Made by a program: the position numbers and the translations under genes. The notes beneath the pieces are model-generated. The model did no database searches, was not told the DNA's origin, and worked only from the letters and a program-made list of their open reading frames with translations. Below, piece by piece: positions 1-8,668 of a stretch of DNA of 64,000 bases. Source of the DNA: Pseudonocardia autotrophica (GTDB lineage: Bacteria > Actinomycetota > Actinomycetes > Mycobacteriales > Pseudonocardiaceae); NCBI RefSeq assembly GCF_000717175.1, contig NZ_JNYD01000030.1, positions 5,885-69,884 on the forward strand, written 5' to 3'. Within the stretch, counting starts at the first letter, position 1; each line of letters begins with the position of its first letter.

Positions 1-306
1 CGCGGCACGCTGCCGGAGGGGCGTTTCCGCCGCTACACCGTGCCGAACGGGCCGACGCTCGCGGTGCACGAGGGCGACCCGGACATGCCGTTCCTCGCGG
101 TCGCCGAGCTGTCCGACGCCCAGCTCACCGGCCTCGCCCACCGGCCCGGTCCCCCGCACCCCGGCGGCGCCACCGGCATCGTCGCGACCCGGCTGACCGG
201 GGCGGTCCCGCCGGGACCCACGCTCCCGGGTCTCTCGATCACCCCGGACGGCGCGCCCTCGCTGCGGTTGCTCCTCGACTCGGGCCCGCCGCTCGTCCTG
301 TCCTGA
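1..306 (+). CDS. C-terminal part of an unidentified protein
   Basis: An open frame runs in from the left edge and ends at a TGA at 304-306, so only the last 101 residues are present. An internal GTG at 40 could start an 88-residue product, but the frame is open upstream of it and reads as continuous protein. The segment is rich in Gly and Pro, has no membrane segment and shows no motif I recognise. It converges with the acyl-CoA dehydrogenase, whose stop lies 15 bases away. No function is proposed. Confidence 0.5.
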   Translation, partial: RGTLPEGRFRRYTVPNGPTLAVHEGDPDMPFLAVAELSDAQLTGLAHRPGPPHPGGATGIVATRLTGAVPPGPTLPGLSITPDGAPSLRLLLDSGPPLVLS

Positions 307-321
307 GCGGGACACCGCTCG

Positions 322-1500
322 TCAGTAGCTCCGCGGCAGCCCCAGGACCTGGGTGCCGACGTGGGCGAGGACCAGCTCCTCGGCCACGGGGATGTTGCGG
401 GCGATGCGGGAGTCCCGGAACAACCGCTCCACCGGGTACTCCTTCGAGTACGCCATGCCGCCGAAGGTCTGGAAGGCCTGGTTGGCCGCCTCCCACCCCA
501 CCTGCGCCCCGGTGAGCTTGGCGATGTTCGTCTCGGCGTGGCAGGGCAGGCCCCGGTCGAAGAGCCACGCGGCCTTGTAGGTCATCAGCCTGCCCAGCTC
601 GGTCTTCGCCTTGATCTGCGCGAGCGGGAACTGGATGCCCTGGTTGGCGCCGATCGGGCGGCCGAACACCTCGCGTTCCTTCGCGTACCGCACGGCGACG
701 TCGAGCGCGGCGTCGGCGGTGCCCACTCCCCCGGCCGCGGCGAGGATGCGCTCGGGGTTGAGGACGTCCCACAGCACCGAGAAGCCGCCGTCGACCTCGC
801 CGAGGACGTTCCCGGCGGGCACCCGCAGGTCGTCGAAGAAGACCTGGCTGGAGGTGACGACGTTGCTACCCAGCTTGGGGATCGGGGTGTACTGCAGCGT
901 CCCGGCGGCGACCGCCTCCTTGACGTCGACCAGGAACAGGGTGAACCCGCCGGTGCGGGGTTTCGCCTCCTCGGCGGGGATCGTGCGCGTGATCGCGATC
1001 ATCCAGTCGGCGTTCTCCAGCCCGGAGATCCAGATCTTCTGGCCGTTGATCACGAAGTCGCCGCCGTCCCGGACGGCGCGGGTGCGGATGCGGAGGGCGT
1101 CGCTGCCGGCGTCGGGCTCGGTGAGGGCCATGCAGAACTGGGTGTCGCCGGACGCGAGGCCGGGCAGCAGCCGCTTCTTCTGCTCCTCGGTGCCGTGCCG
1201 GGCGAGCGTGGTCGCGCCGAAGCCGGGGGTGAGGACGTAGAGGAAGATCCCGCCGGTGCCGCCCGAGGCGGCCAGGGTCTCGCAGGCCACGGCCAGCTCG
1301 AGCATCCCCTGCCCGCCGCCGCCGTACTCCTCCGGCACGGTCAGCCCGATCCAGCCGCCGTCGGCCAGGTCCCTCCAGACCTCCCACGGGAAGCGGTGCT
1401 CCTCCTCCAGCCTCGACCAGTAGGCGTGGTCGTAGCGGGCGCCGATCGCGCGCACGCCCTCCTGCACGGCGAGGGCGGTCTCGGGGAGTGTGAAGTCCAC
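322..1500 (-). CDS. Acyl-CoA dehydrogenase
   Basis: This is a flavoprotein of 392 residues, the usual length for the family, which oxidises an acyl-CoA to the 2,3-enoyl-CoA and passes electrons to ETF. The N-terminal helical domain is followed by the FAD and substrate signature ALTEPDAGSD at about 125-134. The C-terminal helical domain carries the family motif EYPVERLFRDSR. The usual YEGT segment that supplies the catalytic Glu in many members is not seen after that motif, so the base may sit elsewhere, as in isovaleryl-CoA dehydrogenases. It is a single gene divergent from glgX; the substrate chain cannot be told. Confidence 0.9.
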   Translation of the reverse strand: MDFTLPETALAVQEGVRAIGARYDHAYWSRLEEEHRFPWEVWRDLADGGWIGLTVPEEYGGGGQGMLELAVACETLAASGGTGGIFLYVLTPGFGATTLARHGTEEQKKRLLPGLASGDTQFCMALTEPDAGSDALRIRTRAVRDGGDFVINGQKIWISGLENADWMIAITRTIPAEEAKPRTGGFTLFLVDVKEAVAAGTLQYTPIPKLGSNVVTSSQVFFDDLRVPAGNVLGEVDGGFSVLWDVLNPERILAAAGGVGTADAALDVAVRYAKEREVFGRPIGANQGIQFPLAQIKAKTELGRLMTYKAAWLFDRGLPCHAETNIAKLTGAQVGWEAANQAFQTFGGMAYSKEYPVERLFRDSRIARNIPVAEELVLAHVGTQVLGLPRSY

Positions 1501-1688
1501 GGCGGTCCTTCCGGTCGGCGACGGTGCGCGGTGATTCCATCATCGCCGCGCGGGCGACCCGATCCCCCACCCGTCACCCCGCACCACACCCGCCCGGCCC
1601 AACGTCGGCGCCGCCGGATCGCCCGGAGTGGCCGACGTCGCCCGGGCGGGTTAGAACTGTCTCCCGCTCGTCATGCTTCGGAGGACAC

Positions 1689-3809
1689 GTGCACATCTGG
1701 CCCGGCTCGCCCTACCCGCTGGGCTCGACCTTCGACGGGGGAGGCACCAACTTCGCGATCTTCTCCGAGGTCGCCGAGCGCATCGAGCTGTGCCTCGTGC
1801 ACGACGACGGCACCGAGGAGCGCGTGGTGCTGCCCGAGCGCAACGGCCTGATCTGGCACGGCTACCTGCCGCGCGTCGGGCCGGGGCAGCGCTACGGCTA
1901 CCGGGTGCACGGCCCGTACGACCCGCACGCGGGACTGCGGTGCAACCCGTCGAAGCTGCTGCTCGACCCCTACGCGAAGGCGATCGACGGCGAGTACCGC
2001 TGGAACGAGGCGCTGTTCTCCTACCGCTTCGGCGACCCCGACTCCTACAACGACCAGGACTCGGGCCCGTACGCGATGACGTCCGTCGTGGTCAGCCCGT
2101 ACTTCGACTGGCAGGACGACCGCCCGCTGCGGATCCCGTACAACGAGACGGTCGTCTACGAGGCGCACGTGCGCGGCATGACCATGCGCCACCCCGACAT
2201 CCCGAAGGACGTCCGCGGCACCTACGCCGGCCTGGCGCACCCGGTGATGATCGACCACTTCCGCGAGCTCGGGGTCACCGCCGTCGAGCTCATGCCCGTG
2301 CACCAGTTCGTGCACGACTCCACACTCGACGACAAGGGCCTGCGCAACTACTGGGGCTACAACACCATCGGCTTCTTCGCCCCGCACAACGGCTACGCCT
2401 GCTTCGGCACCCGGGGCGAGCAGGTGGCGGAGTTCAAGTCGATGGTCCGGGCGCTGCACCGGGCGGGCGTCGAGGTGATCCTCGACGTCGTCTACAACCA
2501 CACGGCCGAGGGCAACCACCTGGGCCCGACGCTGTCCTTCCGCGGCATCGACAACCACGCCTACTACCGGCTCGTCGACGGCGACCCGATGTACTACTTC
2601 GACACCACGGGCACCGGGAACAGCCTCAACGTCCGCCACCACGAGTCGCTGCGGCTGCTCATGGACTCGCTGCGCTACTGGGTCACCGAGATGCACGTCG
2701 ACGGCTTCCGGTTCGACCTCGCCTCCTCGCTCGCCCGCGAGTTCCACGCGGTGGACCGCCTGTCCGCGTTCTTCGACCTGGTCAACCAGGACCCCGTGGT
2801 GAGCCAGGTGAAGCTGATCGCCGAGCCGTGGGACGTCGGCGACGGCGGCTACCAGGTCGGCGGGTTCCCGCCGCTGTGGACGGAGTGGAACGGGCGCTAC
2901 CGCGACACGGTCCGGGACTTCTGGCGCGGCGAACCGGCCAGCCTCGGCGAGTTCGCGGCCCGGTTCACCGGTTCCTCGGACCTCTACGAGGCGGACAACC
3001 GGCGCCCGATCGCGTCGATCAACTTCGTGACCGCGCACGACGGCTTCACCCTCGAGGACCTCGTCTCGTACAACGAGAAGCACAACGAGGCCAACGGCGA
3101 GGACAACCGGGACGGGGAGAGCCACAACCGCTCCTGGAACCACGGTGCGGAGGGCCCGACCGAGGACGTGCAGGTCCACGCGCTGCGTGAGCGGCAGAAG
3201 CGCAACATCCTCACCACGCTGCTGCTCTCGCAGGGCGTGCCGATGATCGCGCACGGCGACGAGCTGGGCCGCACCCAGCAGGGCAACAACAACGTCTACT
3301 GCCAGGACAACGAGCTGTCCTGGGTCGACTGGGAGCGCGCCCGGGAGCACGAGGTGCTCACCGAGTTCGTCGGGTGCCTCACGGCGCTGCGTGCCAAGCA
3401 CCCGATCTTCCGCCGGCAGCGCTTCTTCCAGGGCCGGCCCATCCAGGGGTCCAGCATGGACGACATCGCCTGGCTGCGGCCCGACGGCGCGTACATGACC
3501 GACGAGGACTGGCAGCGCCCGCAGACCCGGTCGCTGGCGATCTACCTCAACGGGCAGGGCATCCCGGACCGCGACCACCTCGGCGTGCGGATCGTGGACG
3601 ACTCCTTCCTGCTGCTGATCAACACCCACCACCAGCAGGTCCAGTTCACGTTGCCCGGCGAGGAGTACGGCCGGATCTGGGAGACGGCCGTCGACACCGC
3701 GGACCCCCTGCTGGCGAACACGCGCCGGCGCACCCAGAAGGCCGGGGCGCGGATGCGGATCCAGGCCCGCTCGATGGTCGTGCTGAGGTGCGCCGTCCCG
3801 CCGTCCTGA
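1689..3809 (+). CDS. glgX: Glycogen debranching enzyme GlgX (GH13)
   Basis: A 706-residue isoamylase-type debranching enzyme that cleaves alpha-1,6 branches of limit glycogen in the cytoplasm. A CBM48 domain (about 1-130) precedes the GH13 barrel. FRFDLAS gives the nucleophile Asp343, LIAEPWD the acid Glu379 and TAHDGF the third carboxylate Asp451. The loop [11 protein letters not shown] is typical of GlgX and TreX. I chose the GTG at 1689 because GGAGG at 1680-1684 lies just upstream and because CBM48 homology starts at once ([11 protein letters not shown]). The frame is open further upstream, but that part has no homology. Confidence 0.95.
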   Translation: MHIWPGSPYPLGSTFDGGGTNFAIFSEVAERIELCLVHDDGTEERVVLPERNGLIWHGYLPRVGPGQRYGYRVHGPYDPHAGLRCNPSKLLLDPYAKAIDGEYRWNEALFSYRFGDPDSYNDQDSGPYAMTSVVVSPYFDWQDDRPLRIPYNETVVYEAHVRGMTMRHPDIPKDVRGTYAGLAHPVMIDHFRELGVTAVELMPVHQFVHDSTLDDKGLRNYWGYNTIGFFAPHNGYACFGTRGEQVAEFKSMVRALHRAGVEVILDVVYNHTAEGNHLGPTLSFRGIDNHAYYRLVDGDPMYYFDTTGTGNSLNVRHHESLRLLMDSLRYWVTEMHVDGFRFDLASSLAREFHAVDRLSAFFDLVNQDPVVSQVKLIAEPWDVGDGGYQVGGFPPLWTEWNGRYRDTVRDFWRGEPASLGEFAARFTGSSDLYEADNRRPIASINFVTAHDGFTLEDLVSYNEKHNEANGEDNRDGESHNRSWNHGAEGPTEDVQVHALRERQKRNILTTLLLSQGVPMIAHGDELGRTQQGNNNVYCQDNELSWVDWERAREHEVLTEFVGCLTALRAKHPIFRRQRFFQGRPIQGSSMDDIAWLRPDGAYMTDEDWQRPQTRSLAIYLNGQGIPDRDHLGVRIVDDSFLLLINTHHQQVQFTLPGEEYGRIWETAVDTADPLLANTRRRTQKAGARMRIQARSMVVLRCAVPPS

Positions 3810-3811
3810 AC

Positions 3812-3835
3812 TGACATGTCGAACTTGACATGTCG
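3812..3835. promoter_or_regulatory. Repeated palindromic octamer before the DUF1707 gene
   Basis: The decamer TGACATGTCG occurs at 3812-3821 and again at 3826-3835, a period of 14 bases. Each copy holds the perfect palindrome GACATGTC. The pair lies between glgX and the DUF1707 gene, 50 bases before the start codon. It looks like a double operator, or a -35 element (TTGACA lies inside the second copy) overlapped by one. The binding protein is unknown. Confidence 0.4.
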
Positions 3836-3884
3836 GTCGTGACCGGAGCACACTCGTGGCGTCCGACGGGGGTGGTGGTTCGCG

Positions 3885-4322
3885 ATGACCGAGCAGGGCG
3901 GGACGGGGATCCGCATCGGCGACGACGAGCGGGAGCGCGGGGCGGCCCGGCTGGCCGCCGAGGTGGGGACGGGGCGGCTCGACCTCGCCGAGTACGAGCG
4001 CCGGGTCGACCGGGTCTACGCGGCCCGGACCCGCAGGGAGCTCGACGCGGTCTTCGCCGACCTGCCGACGCGGCAGGCGGCGCAGCCGGCTCCGGTCCGG
4101 GCCCGACGTGTCCCGCCGGCCCCGCTCGTGGCCGCGTGGGTGCCGTGGATCGTGGTGAACGCGATCTGCCTCGTGGTGTGGGTGGCGACGTCGCTCGGCG
4201 CCGGGCACCCGCTGCCCTTCTGGCCGATCTGGGTCGCCGGGCCGTGGGGCGCGATGCTCCTCCTCGGCACCCTGTCCGGGCGCCAGGTCTGCGGCAGCCG
4301 GCCCTCCGGAAGTCGGCACTAG
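3885..4322 (+). CDS. DUF1707 (SHOCT-like) membrane protein
   Basis: A 145-residue protein whose N-terminal 55 residues match the actinobacterial DUF1707 domain: IRIGDDERE, then a Leu/Arg-rich helix with RLDLAEYERRVDRVYAARTR, then the closing LFADLP-like segment (VFADLP). A basic Pro/Ala linker follows, and then two hydrophobic segments at about 83-103 and 110-130 that should span the membrane. Proteins of this type have no known enzymatic role; the domain is thought to mediate protein contacts. The start is the ATG at 3885. Confidence 0.8.
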   Translation: MTEQGGTGIRIGDDERERGAARLAAEVGTGRLDLAEYERRVDRVYAARTRRELDAVFADLPTRQAAQPAPVRARRVPPAPLVAAWVPWIVVNAICLVVWVATSLGAGHPLPFWPIWVAGPWGAMLLLGTLSGRQVCGSRPSGSRH

Positions 4323-4328
4323 AACCTC

Positions 4329-4362
4329 GGGCGCGGCGCCGCGGGGGGTGGGCGCCGCGCCC
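4329..4362. terminator. Hairpin between convergent genes
   Basis: Twelve bases GGGCGCGGCGCC at 4329-4340 are repeated as the exact reverse complement at 4351-4362 with a 10-base loop. The hairpin lies just after the DUF1707 stop and before the end of the convergent DUF5519 gene, so it could end both transcripts. There is no T-run, as is common in high-GC actinobacteria. Confidence 0.6.
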
Positions 4363-4402
4363 GGGACCGGCCCGGCACCGGGTCGGCACCGCTCGGCACC
4401 GG

Positions 4403-5041
4403 TCAGCGGGCGGCGGCCTCGAGGATCGACCGCAGATACCCGATCTCGGCGTCGGTCCGCGGCGGGTAGAGCAGCACGTAGCCCTCGGGCAGGCCCAGCA
4501 TCCGGCCCGCCAGCGGGTGGAACTCGCCCCACCGGCGGGCGACGACCACGCGGGCGTCGAGCGGGGCGAGCACGACGTGCATCGACCCGTCCGCGGGGTG
4601 GACGTGCCCGATCTCGGCGCCGCCGGTCCGCCACAGCGCGGGATGGTGCTTCTCCCAGCCGCTCGTCCGCATCTCCAGGTCGTCGCGCCCGGCGAGCTCC
4701 TCGACCACGTCCTGCAGGGCGGCGACCCGTGCCTGGTCCGCGTGCTGGGTGAGGACCCGGTGCGGGACGGGGTGCGGGCCGACCTCGGGCCGCTCCCCCG
4801 CCCGCGGGGGCAGGGTCAGCAGCCCGCGGTCGACGTCCCCGCTGCCCGCCTCCCGCCACGTGTAGGGATCGCGGGCACGCAGCCGCATCCCGCTCACCGC
4901 CAGCCACCCCACCGGGTTCGCCGGCACCCCGCCCGGGCCCAGGGCCTTCCACCGCCGGTAGTCGCGCGCGGCCCAGCCGATCCCGGCCGCCGCCGCGCCG
5001 ACCACGACCCCGGCGACGCCGCTCCGTCTCGTCGTGCTCAC
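4403..5041 (-). CDS. Membrane-anchored DUF5519 (luciferase-type domain) protein
   Basis: A 212-residue product if the GTG at 5041 is used; an in-frame ATG at 5086 would add 15 residues without homology. An N-terminal hydrophobic stretch (about 9-24) looks like an anchor. The last 90 residues match the small luciferase-type DUF5519 domain: GHVHPADGSMHV, then WGEFHPLAG, then GYVLLYPPR. The domain's biochemical role is not established. A second copy lies at 6721-7878, so two paralogous domains sit within 3 kb. The assignment is by motif memory and should be checked by HMM. Confidence 0.65.
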   Translation of the reverse strand: MSTTRRSGVAGVVVGAAAAGIGWAARDYRRWKALGPGGVPANPVGWLAVSGMRLRARDPYTWREAGSGDVDRGLLTLPPRAGERPEVGPHPVPHRVLTQHADQARVAALQDVVEELAGRDDLEMRTSGWEKHHPALWRTGGAEIGHVHPADGSMHVVLAPLDARVVVARRWGEFHPLAGRMLGLPEGYVLLYPPRTDAEIGYLRSILEAAAR

Positions 5042-5093
5042 CCGGTCCAGGGTCCCAGAGCGTCGGTACCGGTGCTCGCTCCGCACGCCCCGC

Positions 5094-5849
5094 TCAGAAG
5101 ATCGTGTAGCCGCCGTCGATCCGGACCTCGTCGCCGGTGTGGAAGGTCAACGACGGGTCGGCGAGGTAGGCGCCGACCTCCTCGAACTCCGCCGGGTCCG
5201 CCCACCGCCGCACCGGGGTGCGCTGCGTGGTCGCGGTGCGGAAGCGGTCGTCGGCGTAGCCGCCCGAGCTCAGCCCGGTCACCGTCCACCCCGGGATCAG
5301 CGCGTTCACCCGCACTCGGTGCCGGGCCAGCTCGACGGCGAGCGTGCGGCTCAGCCCGAGCAGCCCCGTCTTGCTGGCGGCGTAGGCGGACTGCCCGACG
5401 CCGCCGAAGGCCGCGATCATCGAGCTGACGACGACGATCGAGCCGCCCGAGCCCTGGTCGACGAACCGGCGGGCGGCCTCCCGGCAGGTCAGGAACGCGC
5501 CGTCGAGGTTGACGCTCATGATCCGCCGCCAGTCCTCGAGCGAGCTCTCGACCACGGTGTGCCGGCCCGAGGTCCCCGAGTTCGCGACCAGGCAGCCCAG
5601 CGGCCCGAGCTCGGACACGGTGCGCTCCATGGCGTCGGCCACCTGGGCCTCGTCGGCGACGTCGCAGGTCAGGGCCAGGGCGCGCACGCCCAGCTTCTCC
5701 AGCCCGGCGACCGCCTCCGCGCTCTTCGCCTCGTCCCGCGCCCAGATCGCGATGTTCGCGCCGGCCTTCGCCATGCCGGTCGCCATGCCCAGCCCGATGC
5801 CGCCGTTGCCACCGGTGACCACCGCGTTGAGGCCCGTCAGGTCGATCAC
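5094..5849 (-). CDS. Short-chain dehydrogenase/reductase
   Basis: A 251-residue classical SDR. TGGNGGIG at 12-19 is the dinucleotide-binding motif, and YAASK with Tyr156 and Lys160 is the catalytic pair. The segment after the second beta strand (IWARDEAKS) carries an Arg, which favours NADPH. I prefer the GTG at 5849, preceded by GGGAG, over the GTG at 5873, which would add eight residues. It is divergent from the XRE-cupin regulator, and a 26-base inverted-repeat site lies between them, so the regulator probably controls it. The substrate is unknown. Confidence 0.85.
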   Translation of the reverse strand: MIDLTGLNAVVTGGNGGIGLGMATGMAKAGANIAIWARDEAKSAEAVAGLEKLGVRALALTCDVADEAQVADAMERTVSELGPLGCLVANSGTSGRHTVVESSLEDWRRIMSVNLDGAFLTCREAARRFVDQGSGGSIVVVSSMIAAFGGVGQSAYAASKTGLLGLSRTLAVELARHRVRVNALIPGWTVTGLSSGGYADDRFRTATTQRTPVRRWADPAEFEEVGAYLADPSLTFHTGDEVRIDGGYTIF

Positions 5850-5876
5850 GCCCGCTCCCGTCCGTCGTCGCACATC

Positions 5877-5902
5877 CCGTCCTGATCGATCGTTCAGGAC
5901 GG
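5877..5902. promoter_or_regulatory. Inverted repeat between SDR and XRE-cupin genes
   Basis: CCGTCCTGA at 5877-5885 and TCAGGACGG at 5894-5902 are exact reverse complements with 8 bases between (TCGATCGT). The site lies 28 bases upstream of the SDR start and 79 bases upstream of the XRE start, in the only gap between these divergent genes. It is a good candidate operator for the XRE-cupin protein. Confidence 0.55.
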
Positions 5903-5980
5903 TTCCGATCGTGCCATCCGGAGGTGCGTCGAGGGAACGGGCGTGCGGCGGGGCGCACCCCGCCGACTAGCCTCGCCGCC

Positions 5981-6640
5981 GTGGAGGGTGCGAGCGAGCA
6001 GGTGCGGCAGGTCCCGGAGCACGGGCCGGCCGCACGCGAGGTCGACCAGCCCGCGCCGCAGGAGGGCCGGCTCGAGCGGGCGATCGCCGTGCAGGTGCGG
6101 CGGCTGCGCCAGGCCGCCGGGCTGACGCTGGCGGACATGGCCGTGCGCACCGGCATCTCGAAGCCGATGCTCTCCAAGATCGAGAACGCCCAGACCTCGT
6201 GCAGCCTGACCACGCTCGCCCGGCTGGCCGACGCCCTCGACGTGCCGGTGACCTCGCTGTTCCGCGGCGCCGACACCCCGCGCGAGGCGGTGTTCACCCC
6301 GGCCGGGTCCGGCGCCCGGATCGTCGCGCGCGGCACCCGTGTCGGCCACGACTACACCCTGCTGGGCGCCCTGCGCGGGCCGCACAAGCGGATGGAGGCC
6401 CACCTCGTCACGCTCACCGAGCGCAGCGAGGAGTTCCCGCTGTTCCAGCACCCCGGCACCGAGCTGCTCTACATGCTCGAGGGCGAGATGCTCTACGGGC
6501 ACGGCGAGTCCAGCTACACCCTGCGCCCGGGCGACGCGCTGCAGCTCGACGGCGAGGGTGTGCACGGTCCGCGCGAGCTCGTCGCCCTGCCGATCCGGTT
6601 CCTGTCCGTGGTGGCGTACGGCGACCTGCGCGAAGGGTGA
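5981..6640 (+). CDS. XRE-family regulator with C-terminal cupin
   Basis: A 219-residue transcription factor. An HTH_3 domain (about 30-85; LTLADMAVRTGISKPMLSKIE) is followed by a single cupin barrel (about 125-210; HPGTELLYMLEGEMLYG, then LRPGDALQLDGEGVHGP). In this common family the cupin binds a small effector. TAGCCT at 5968-5973 lies 7 bases before the GTG at 5981, the spacing expected of a leaderless transcript, which supports this start. An earlier GTG at 5924 would add residues with no homology. Confidence 0.85.
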   Translation: MEGASEQVRQVPEHGPAAREVDQPAPQEGRLERAIAVQVRRLRQAAGLTLADMAVRTGISKPMLSKIENAQTSCSLTTLARLADALDVPVTSLFRGADTPREAVFTPAGSGARIVARGTRVGHDYTLLGALRGPHKRMEAHLVTLTERSEEFPLFQHPGTELLYMLEGEMLYGHGESSYTLRPGDALQLDGEGVHGPRELVALPIRFLSVVAYGDLREG

Positions 6641-6720
6641 CGCGGCACGCTCCGAGAACCCCGCGGGCGGTGCGTCGAACTGAGACGGGCCCGCCCCGTC
6701 CCGCGTCCTACGGTCGCCGG

Positions 6721-7878
6721 ATGACGGTCGGCGCGCGCTCCACCGGTCCCGGCGACGAGCCGATGGTCGCGCGGTGGGGGTCGCCGCACCCGGCGGCGCC
6801 GCTGGTGCTGGTGCTGCACGGCAACGGGACCAGCGAGCACTCGATGATCGAGATCTCGCCGTGGCTGCCGCACGGCCCGGTCGCGTACGTGGCCGTCCGG
6901 GCGCCGCTGGCCGTCGAGCGCGGGTTCGCGTGGTTCGCCGAGACCGACGGGCGGCCGGACCCCACCGGGCTGGCCGACGCCGGGGACTGGCTGCTGCGCT
7001 GGCTGGACACCGAGGGCCACCCCGACCGCTGCGTGCTGCTGCTGGCCTTCCGCAGTGGCGTCGCGCTGGCCGGACACCTGATGCTGCGCGCGCCGGAGCG
7101 GTTCTCCGGCGCGGTCCTGTTGCACGGCGCCGTCCCGCTCGACCCCGAGCCGCCCCGCGGGGCGCTGCGCGGCATGCCCGTGTTCCTCGCCCACGCCGAC
7201 GCCGACCCGCGCACCCCCGCGCCGCTGCTGGACCGGACCTGGGACTGGCTGCGGCGGTGGTCGGGCGCGCCGGTCCGGGTCGCGCGCACGCCCGACGGCG
7301 GGACGCTGGCGGGGTCGGTCGTCGCGGCGGCCGGCAGCTGGCTGGGCGATCGCCTCGACTTCCTCCGCGCCCACGGCGAGAACCCCCTGCCCGACGGCGA
7401 GGAGCCCACCTGGCCCGGGCTGGGCCGGCTGCCGGAGCGGGCCGGGGAGCCGCCCGACACCACGCCCGGCCTGCCCCAGCTGCCGGTCGGGCCGCCCGGC
7501 ACGCGGCAGGCGGCGCTGTGGGAGCGGATCCGCGGACTCGGCCGGGCGGCGCCGGCCGTGATCGGCCCGGCGGGCACGCGGGCGTTGTTCCTGGACGGTC
7601 CCGCCGATTCCGCGGCCCTGGTCCACCCGGCGGAGAACGAGCTCGCGCACCTGCACCCGGACGGCAGCCTGCACCTCGCCCTCCCCGAGGCGCTGCTCTA
7701 CGACGCCCTCGGGAAGGGCTGGGCCCTCGCCCACCCGCTCGCGGGCGTCCGGCTCGCGGCCGGGCTGGTCCTCGTCCCGGCGGCGCGCGACGACGACGAG
7801 GTTGCGGTGGCGGCCGCCCTGGTCACCGCGGCGCACCGCGCCGCGACCGGCGGCGGCCCCGCGCCGCACCTAGGCTGA
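6721..7878 (+). CDS. Inactive alpha/beta-hydrolase fused to a DUF5519 domain
   Basis: A 385-residue two-domain protein. Residues 25-220 follow the phospholipase/carboxylesterase fold closely (VLHGNG; then a strand-elbow-helix running into LRAPERFSG; then HADADP). In the elbow, where the family has GFSQG, this protein has AFRSG, so the nucleophile Ser is Arg111. Where the family has GGH, it has GGT (Thr195). Only the Asp remains, so hydrolysis is unlikely. Residues 290-385 form a DUF5519 domain (AHLHPDGSLHL, then WALAHPLAG) related to the protein at 4403-5041. TACGGT at 6709-6714 lies 6 bases before the ATG, suggesting a leaderless message. Confidence 0.75.
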   Translation: MTVGARSTGPGDEPMVARWGSPHPAAPLVLVLHGNGTSEHSMIEISPWLPHGPVAYVAVRAPLAVERGFAWFAETDGRPDPTGLADAGDWLLRWLDTEGHPDRCVLLLAFRSGVALAGHLMLRAPERFSGAVLLHGAVPLDPEPPRGALRGMPVFLAHADADPRTPAPLLDRTWDWLRRWSGAPVRVARTPDGGTLAGSVVAAAGSWLGDRLDFLRAHGENPLPDGEEPTWPGLGRLPERAGEPPDTTPGLPQLPVGPPGTRQAALWERIRGLGRAAPAVIGPAGTRALFLDGPADSAALVHPAENELAHLHPDGSLHLALPEALLYDALGKGWALAHPLAGVRLAAGLVLVPAARDDDEVAVAAALVTAAHRAATGGGPAPHLG

Positions 7879-7883
7879 CCGGC

Positions 7884-8282
7884 ATGCCGGAGCCGGACGG
7901 GGAGACCATCGCCTTCGCCCACCGCATGTTCGACCTGGCCCGGAACGGGGACGCGGCCCAGCTGGCCGCCTACGTCGACGCGGGCCTGCCGGCGGACCTG
8001 ACCAACGACAAGGGCGACACCCTGCTGATCCTCGCCGCCTACCACGACCACCCGGACACGGTGCGGGCGCTGCTCGACCGCGGCGCCGACCCGGACCGCG
8101 CGAACGACCGCGGGCAGACGGCGCTGTCCGCCGCGACCTTCCGGCAGTCGGCCGAGTCGGTGCGGGCCCTGCTCGCGGCCGGCGGCGACCCCGACCTGGG
8201 CGGCCGGTCGGCGCTCGCCACCGCGGAGTTCTTCGGGCTCCCCGAGATGCAGGAGCTCCTCCGCGCCCACCGCACGGCCTAG
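7884..8282 (+). CDS. Ankyrin-repeat protein
   Basis: A 132-residue soluble protein made of about three ankyrin repeats: NGDAAQLAAYVDAGLPADL, then KGDTLLILAAYHDHPDTVRALL, then RGQTALSAATFRQSAESVRALL, with a degenerate closing repeat. Such proteins are protein-binding scaffolds; the partner cannot be guessed. TAGGCT at 7871-7876 followed by 7 bases and ATG again suggests leaderless transcription. Its TAG stop shares two bases with the stop of the convergent STAS gene. Confidence 0.85.
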   Translation: MPEPDGETIAFAHRMFDLARNGDAAQLAAYVDAGLPADLTNDKGDTLLILAAYHDHPDTVRALLDRGADPDRANDRGQTALSAATFRQSAESVRALLAAGGDPDLGGRSALATAEFFGLPEMQELLRAHRTA

Positions 8283-8668
8283 CAGCCCTCGGCCTCCAGG
8301 CCCGCGAGCGCCGCGGCGACCGTGGGGAACGAGCGGAACCGCGCGAGCGCCTGCCGGTCCACCGTGCCCAGCCGCCCGGCGAGCGCCCCCGCCCCGACGA
8401 GGTCGAGCGTGACGCCGCTGCGGTCGGCGGCGTGCTGGGCGTGGGTGAGCGCCGCGAGCGCGCCCGGGCCGATCGAGTCGACGTCCGCGACGTCGATCAG
8501 GACGTGCCGCGTGGCGGCGTGCCCGTGCCGGGCGAGCTGGAGCCGCGCGTCGACCAGCCGGAGCAGCCGGGCGCCGGTCAGGCGGTCGAGGTGCCCGCGG
8601 AGCCGGATGGTGTACGCGCCCGGCTCCGGGACGTCGATGGCCATGGGAGCGGGATGGGCGAGCGTCAT
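8279..8668 (-). CDS. STAS-domain protein (anti-anti-sigma type)
   Basis: A 129-residue protein with one STAS domain, the fold of SpoIIAA and RsbV antagonists of anti-sigma factors. The signature region reads IDVADVDSIGPGAL. Ser65, in the position of the phosphorylated Ser, is kept, while the next Ser/Thr of the usual DSSG or DSTG is Ile. GAGGAGG lies just before the ATG at 8668 and fixes the start. No anti-sigma kinase or sigma gene is next to it, so its partner must lie elsewhere. Confidence 0.75.
   Translation of the reverse strand: MTLAHPAPMAIDVPEPGAYTIRLRGHLDRLTGARLLRLVDARLQLARHGHAATRHVLIDVADVDSIGPGALAALTHAQHAADRSGVTLDLVGAGALAGRLGTVDRQALARFRSFPTVAAALAGLEAEGC

Noticed and set aside
1671..4952. 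Very long open frame on the minus strand (over 1000 codons) opposite glgX
   Set aside because: It is antisense to a clear GH13 enzyme with all catalytic residues; the product is a low-complexity Arg/Val/Gly sequence typical of GC-rich shadow frames.
8279..8668. Loss of the phosphorylated Ser in the STAS protein
   Set aside because: The first residue after Asp in the signature (Ser65) is the phospho-site in SpoIIAA and RsbV and is kept; only the second Ser/Thr is replaced by Ile.
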